Positions 5,169 through 6,611 of a DNA stretch of 6,611 bases are shown one piece after another; position 1 is the first letter of the stretch, and every line of letters starts with the position of its first letter. This DNA comes from Thermoleophilaceae bacterium (GTDB lineage Bacteria; Actinomycetota; Thermoleophilia; Solirubrobacterales; Thermoleophilaceae). The position numbers and the translations under genes are program-made. The stretch is from NCBI GenBank assembly GCA_013696425.1, contig JACCYP010000200.1, positions 1-6,611 on the forward strand, in the 5' to 3' direction. The notes beneath the pieces were generated by a model. The model did no database searches and was not told the origin of the DNA. It was given only the letters and a program-made list of their open reading frames with translations.

Positions 5169-6047
5169 GTGAGCCGCCGGTTCGCGAAGCTCTGCGACGT
5201 CGAGGACTTCCGCGACGAGGAGCTGCTCGAGGTGCTGCGCTCGATCCTGCCCGAGCGCGATCCGGCCACCCACGTGGAGCGCAAGGTGTGGGAGTTCGGG
5301 CAGCTTGCACTGTTCCTGTCCGCGAACGGGCTGATGCGCGAGGACGTCTCGGCGCTCGCGATCGGGGCGGGCGACGAGCGGATCCTGTTCTGGCTGGCCA
5401 ACCGGCTCGGCCGCGTCGTGGCCACCGACATCTACGGCGAGGGCGATTTCGCGTCGCGCGAGGCGGCGTCCTCGATGCTCGTGGACCCGGCCTCTCACGC
5501 GCCCTACCCCTACCGCGAGGACCGCTTGGAGGTGCTCGAGATGGATGCCCGCTCGCTCGATTTCGAGGACGGCTCGTTCGACGTCGTCTTCTCGCTGTCG
5601 TCGTTCGAGCACTTTGGCTCGCCTGCGGAGATCGCCCGCGCCGCGTCCGAGGCCGGGCGGGTGCTGCGGCCCGGCGGCCGCGCCCTCATCGTCACCGAGT
5701 GCTTTGTCCGGCGGCACTGGCGGAACTCGGCGGCGTTCGACTTCGCCGTACGGGTGGGCACGCTCGGGTTCAAGCGCCGCCGGGCCACGCCGCGGCGGCG
5801 CGAGGTGGTCGACCAGGTGTTCACCCCGCGCGAGCTGCGCAAGCGGATCGTGGAGCCGAGTGGGTTCGAGCTGATGGAGCCGCTCGACCTGTCGATCTCG
5901 GCCGAGTCGTTCGAGAACGTGGCGCGCTACGGGGCCGGAGGGCGGCTCGAGCCGGTGTCGGGCTCCTTCTATCCGCACATTCTGGTGCAGAGCGACCGCT
6001 CGCTGTTCACCTCGGTCGCGCTACCGCTGCGAAAGCCGGCGGCTTGA
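5169..6047 (+). CDS. Class I SAM-dependent methyltransferase
   Basis: A 292-residue protein with the Rossmann methyltransferase core (methyltransf_11 type). Motif I is A-L-A-I-G-A-G-D-E-R at about 62-71, the acidic residue ending strand 2 is in A-T-D-I-Y (85-89), motif II is the L-D-F-E-D-G-S-F-D-V-V-F-S run (130-142) with S-S-F-E-H-F-G after it, and motif III is G-R-V-L-R-P-G-G-R-A-L-I-V-T (163-176). N-terminal (1-60) and C-terminal (about 215-292) extensions probably shape the acceptor site. The acceptor (small molecule, glycan or other) cannot be deduced. Proteins of this type often occur near polysaccharide genes, but no such neighbours are visible here. Start GTG 5169 lies 13 bases after the pyruvate kinase stop, with a GAGGG about 11 bases upstream. 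The TTGA junction links it to the next gene. Confidence 0.88.
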   Translation: MSRRFAKLCDVEDFRDEELLEVLRSILPERDPATHVERKVWEFGQLALFLSANGLMREDVSALAIGAGDERILFWLANRLGRVVATDIYGEGDFASREAASSMLVDPASHAPYPYREDRLEVLEMDARSLDFEDGSFDVVFSLSSFEHFGSPAEIARAASEAGRVLRPGGRALIVTECFVRRHWRNSAAFDFAVRVGTLGFKRRRATPRRREVVDQVFTPRELRKRIVEPSGFELMEPLDLSISAESFENVARYGAGGRLEPVSGSFYPHILVQSDRSLFTSVALPLRKPAA

Positions 6048-6541
6048 GCGAGTACGTCTTCGGCTACGGGTCGCTGGCGGGGGAGGGGGTCGCCGCGGCG
6101 CTACCCGGCTTCCGCCGCTTCTGGGGCGTGGCGATGGACAACTCCCAGACCGTGCCCGGCTACAAGAACTACTTCCTGCGCTCGGACGGGTCACGGCCGG
6201 AGGTGCTGGTGGCCTACCTGGACATCGAGGAGGACGCCGAGTCCGAGGTGAACGGCACGCTGCTGGGGGTCGACGCGGAGGCGCTCGCCGTGCTCGACCG
6301 CCGTGAGCGCAATTACGACCGGATCGACGTCACGGGTCACCTAGCGGGTCCCCCGGGACGCGTGTGGGCCTACAGGGGCAGCTCAGGAGGCCGAGCCCGG
6401 TTCGCCGCCGCGCGGGCGGAGGGGCGCGTGGTGGTGAGCCGCGACTACTTCGACCACCTCTGTGGCCTCGGGCGCTCGATCGAGGTCGGCGATCTGCCCG
6501 TGTGGGACCTCGAGCGCGTGGAGGTTCCCGGCTCCGAGTAG
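6044..6541 (+). CDS. Gamma-glutamylcyclotransferase-fold (AIG2/GGCT-like) protein
   Basis: A 165-residue protein with the gamma-glutamylcyclotransferase fold. The N-terminal F-G-Y-G-S-L motif (6-11) is the family's gamma-glutamyl-binding loop, and E88 in L-D-R-R-E-R-N-Y (84-91) aligns with the catalytic Glu. V-N-G-T-L-L-G-V (69-76) is the expected central strand. Family members cleave gamma-glutamyl peptides or amines to 5-oxoproline, or act on related compounds; the substrate here is unknown. The start is TTG 6044, overlapping the methyltransferase stop as TTGA, because it places the YGSL motif at the usual distance from the N-terminus; there is no strong Shine-Dalgarno sequence, so translation is likely coupled. 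GVAMDNSQ near 28-35 lies where the family usually has a short acceptor loop. Confidence 0.85.
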   Translation: MSEYVFGYGSLAGEGVAAALPGFRRFWGVAMDNSQTVPGYKNYFLRSDGSRPEVLVAYLDIEEDAESEVNGTLLGVDAEALAVLDRRERNYDRIDVTGHLAGPPGRVWAYRGSSGGRARFAAARAEGRVVVSRDYFDHLCGLGRSIEVGDLPVWDLERVEVPGSE

Positions 6542-6547
6542 CGAAAT

Positions 6548-6562
6548 CCGCCTTCATGGCGG
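6548..6562. repeat. Small hairpin after the last gene
   Basis: CCGCC (6548-6552) and GGCGG (6558-6562) form a 5-base stem with a 5-base loop, 6 bases after the stop codon at 6541. No T-tract follows, only more GC-rich sequence, so it is at best a weak terminator or mRNA-end structure. I see no gene in the remaining bases to 6611. Confidence 0.4.
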
Positions 6563-6611
6563 GCCGGCCGGCATTCGGTGGTCCCTGCCGCAACCAGACG
6601 GGGCGCTGGGC

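Noticed and set aside
5133..5978. Reverse-strand open frame opposite the methyltransferase gene
   Set aside because: The forward frame carries ordered methyltransferase motifs; the reverse product is low-complexity Arg/Leu/Glu-rich sequence.
142..6541. Many CTCGAG hexamers across the genes
   Set aside because: They arise from the frequent Leu-Glu codon pair CTC GAG in a high-GC genome and have no regular spacing.
6330..6593. Reverse-strand open frame running towards the window's right end
   Set aside because: It overlaps the GGCT-fold gene, is Arg/Pro-rich and has no domain or convincing start.

Overview
The window is about 70% G+C, with G/C-ending codons, short overlaps between genes, and GTG/TTG starts. 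It looks like chromosomal DNA of a high-GC actinobacterium. The best taxonomic clue is the reverse-strand gene at 3129-3509, which encodes an actinobacterial-type integration host factor (H2TH fold, unrelated to the HU/IHF of proteobacteria). Its sequence resembles the version I associate with Thermoleophilia (Solirubrobacterales and relatives). I infer that lineage from recognition only and have not tested it.

Left part (1-3141, forward): a compact run of genes. After a Pro/Ala-rich stretch that may be the tail of an upstream gene come a membrane-anchored thioredoxin-fold protein lacking a CxxC motif (142-870), a stand-alone B3/B4 tRNA-binding/editing-type domain protein (867-1517), a Cys-containing protein of unknown function (1498-2151), a small four-helix membrane protein (2135-2680) and a VOC-superfamily metalloenzyme-like protein (2680-3141). 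Most neighbours overlap by 1-20 bases, suggesting cotranscription. The exception is the 3' end of the third gene, where about 190 bases have non-coding character and three hairpins, one of them terminator-like.

Middle part (3129-3740): the IHF-like gene runs on the reverse strand and overlaps the VOC gene tail-to-tail by 13 bases. It has a convincing promoter (TTGACC-17-TAGGTT) and a strong Shine-Dalgarno sequence. A two-tier inverted repeat lies at its predicted transcription start. A forward-facing hairpin plus T-tract lies upstream of the pyruvate kinase promoter region and could end transcripts reading through from the left operon antisense to the IHF-like gene.

Right part (3740-6541, forward): pyruvate kinase of the Lys (predicted K+-independent) type, then a class I SAM-dependent methyltransferase 13 bases downstream, then a gamma-glutamylcyclotransferase-fold protein overlapping it by 4 bases. 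These three probably form one operon, but no shared pathway is evident. The window ends in about 70 bases of non-coding sequence with a small hairpin.

I found no mobile element, CRISPR array, tRNA or rRNA. The items most worth following are the convergent antisense arrangement around the IHF-like gene, the unusual 3' end of the 1498-2151 gene, and the two conserved-looking proteins of unknown function.
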